This document shows positions 38,169 through 38,345 of a stretch of 38,345 bases of DNA, one piece after another. The position numbers and the translations under genes are program-made. A model generated the notes under the pieces. It saw only the letters and a list, made by a program, of their open reading frames with translations, made no database searches and was not told the origin of the DNA. Source of the DNA: Xanthomonas albilineans. GTDB lineage: Bacteria > Pseudomonadota > Gammaproteobacteria > Xanthomonadales > Xanthomonadaceae. Location: contig NZ_MDCB01000020.1 in the NCBI RefSeq assembly GCF_002939705.1, positions 3,255 to 41,599 of the forward strand, written 5' to 3'. Position 1 is the first letter of the stretch; each line of letters starts with the position of its first letter.

Positions 38169-38345
38169 TTAGAACTCCTGCCAATTCTTCTCCAGCACCG
38201 CCGCCGCCGGCCGCTCGCGCCGCGGGGCTACCGCCACCGGCTTGACCACCGATGCCACCGACGCCTTGCCCTGCCGTGGCGGCAGCGCCGCAGAGGCATC
38301 GAGCTTGAACAACGCCACCGCCTGGCTCAACTCCACCGCCTGCTG
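38169..38345 (-). CDS. Methyl-accepting chemotaxis protein, C-terminal end (partial)
   Basis: Only the last 58 residues are in view. They start QQAVELSQAVALFKLD, the usual end of the MCP signalling/methylation region. A Pro/Ala/Val-rich flexible linker follows, then the C-terminal pentapeptide NWQEF. In chemoreceptors NWxxF tethers the methyltransferase CheR (and CheB), so this is a high-abundance, Tsr/Tar-like receptor by its adaptation tail. The stop is TAA at 38171-38169, and the 5' part lies beyond the right edge. Confidence 0.8.
   Translation of the reverse strand, partial: QQAVELSQAVALFKLDASAALPPRQGKASVASVVKPVAVAPRRERPAAAVLEKNWQEF

Overview
The window is chromosomal DNA from a xanthomonad (Gammaproteobacteria, Xanthomonadaceae). 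By eye it is GC-rich (low 60s %). Its core gene order (amgK-murU, hda/DUF2066 divergent from purM-purN, DUF3108 genes, ibaG-murA, kdsD-kdsC-lptC-lptA-lptB-rpoN-hpf-[ptsN]-hprK-rapZ-EIIA-ptsH-ptsI-mgtE) is typical of Xanthomonas and relatives. Several decayed genes suggest a lineage that has lost some accessory functions. An early-branching Xanthomonas such as the albilineans group would fit, but that is inference from general knowledge and not a sequence match.

Layout. (1) 1-6466, minus strand: the N-terminal ~2155 residues of a giant secreted protein that runs off the left edge. It has a signal peptide, two YD-repeat-like units, two IPT/TIG-like domains, then a ~217-residue two-domain repeat with eight copies in view. 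(2) 6.5-12.7 kb: a MauG/CcpA-like dihaem cytochrome, a small lipoprotein, a HutD-family protein, a ComEA-like helix-hairpin-helix protein, the C-terminal remnant of an M20 peptidase, a GlsB/YeaQ membrane protein and the MurNAc-recycling pair amgK-murU. (3) 12.7-17.1 kb: the coupled minus-strand operon DUF2066 - small membrane protein - hda, divergent from purM - membrane protein - purN. (4) 17.2-22.2 kb: three DUF3108 genes in a row. They carry the fossil of a tandem segmental duplication (a decayed piece of murA and the decayed tail of the first DUF3108 gene). A terminator, a MITE-like element and the leftward ibaG - murA - EF-hand operon follow. (5) 22.3-27.6 kb: LPS core and transport genes kdsD, kdsC, lptC, lptA, lptB, then rpoN and hpf. 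(6) 27.6-32.5 kb: a regulatory PTS cluster in which ptsN is frameshifted and decayed, while hprK, rapZ, EIIA(Man), HPr and EI are intact. (7) 32.7-38.3 kb: mgtE, a lipoprotein esterase, an ArsB/NhaD-type permease, an amino-acid permease, and the C-terminus of a chemoreceptor ending in the NWQEF tether.

How the genes work together. The central block is an envelope-biogenesis neighbourhood. It covers peptidoglycan precursor synthesis (murA) and recycling (amgK, murU), Kdo synthesis (kdsD, kdsC) and LPS export (lptCAB). Downstream lies a phosphorelay regulatory module (rpoN, hprK, rapZ, PTS) with no sugar permease in view. The most unusual structures are the giant repeat protein, the DUF3108/murA duplication fossil, and the selective loss of ptsN inside an otherwise intact rpoN-PTS locus.
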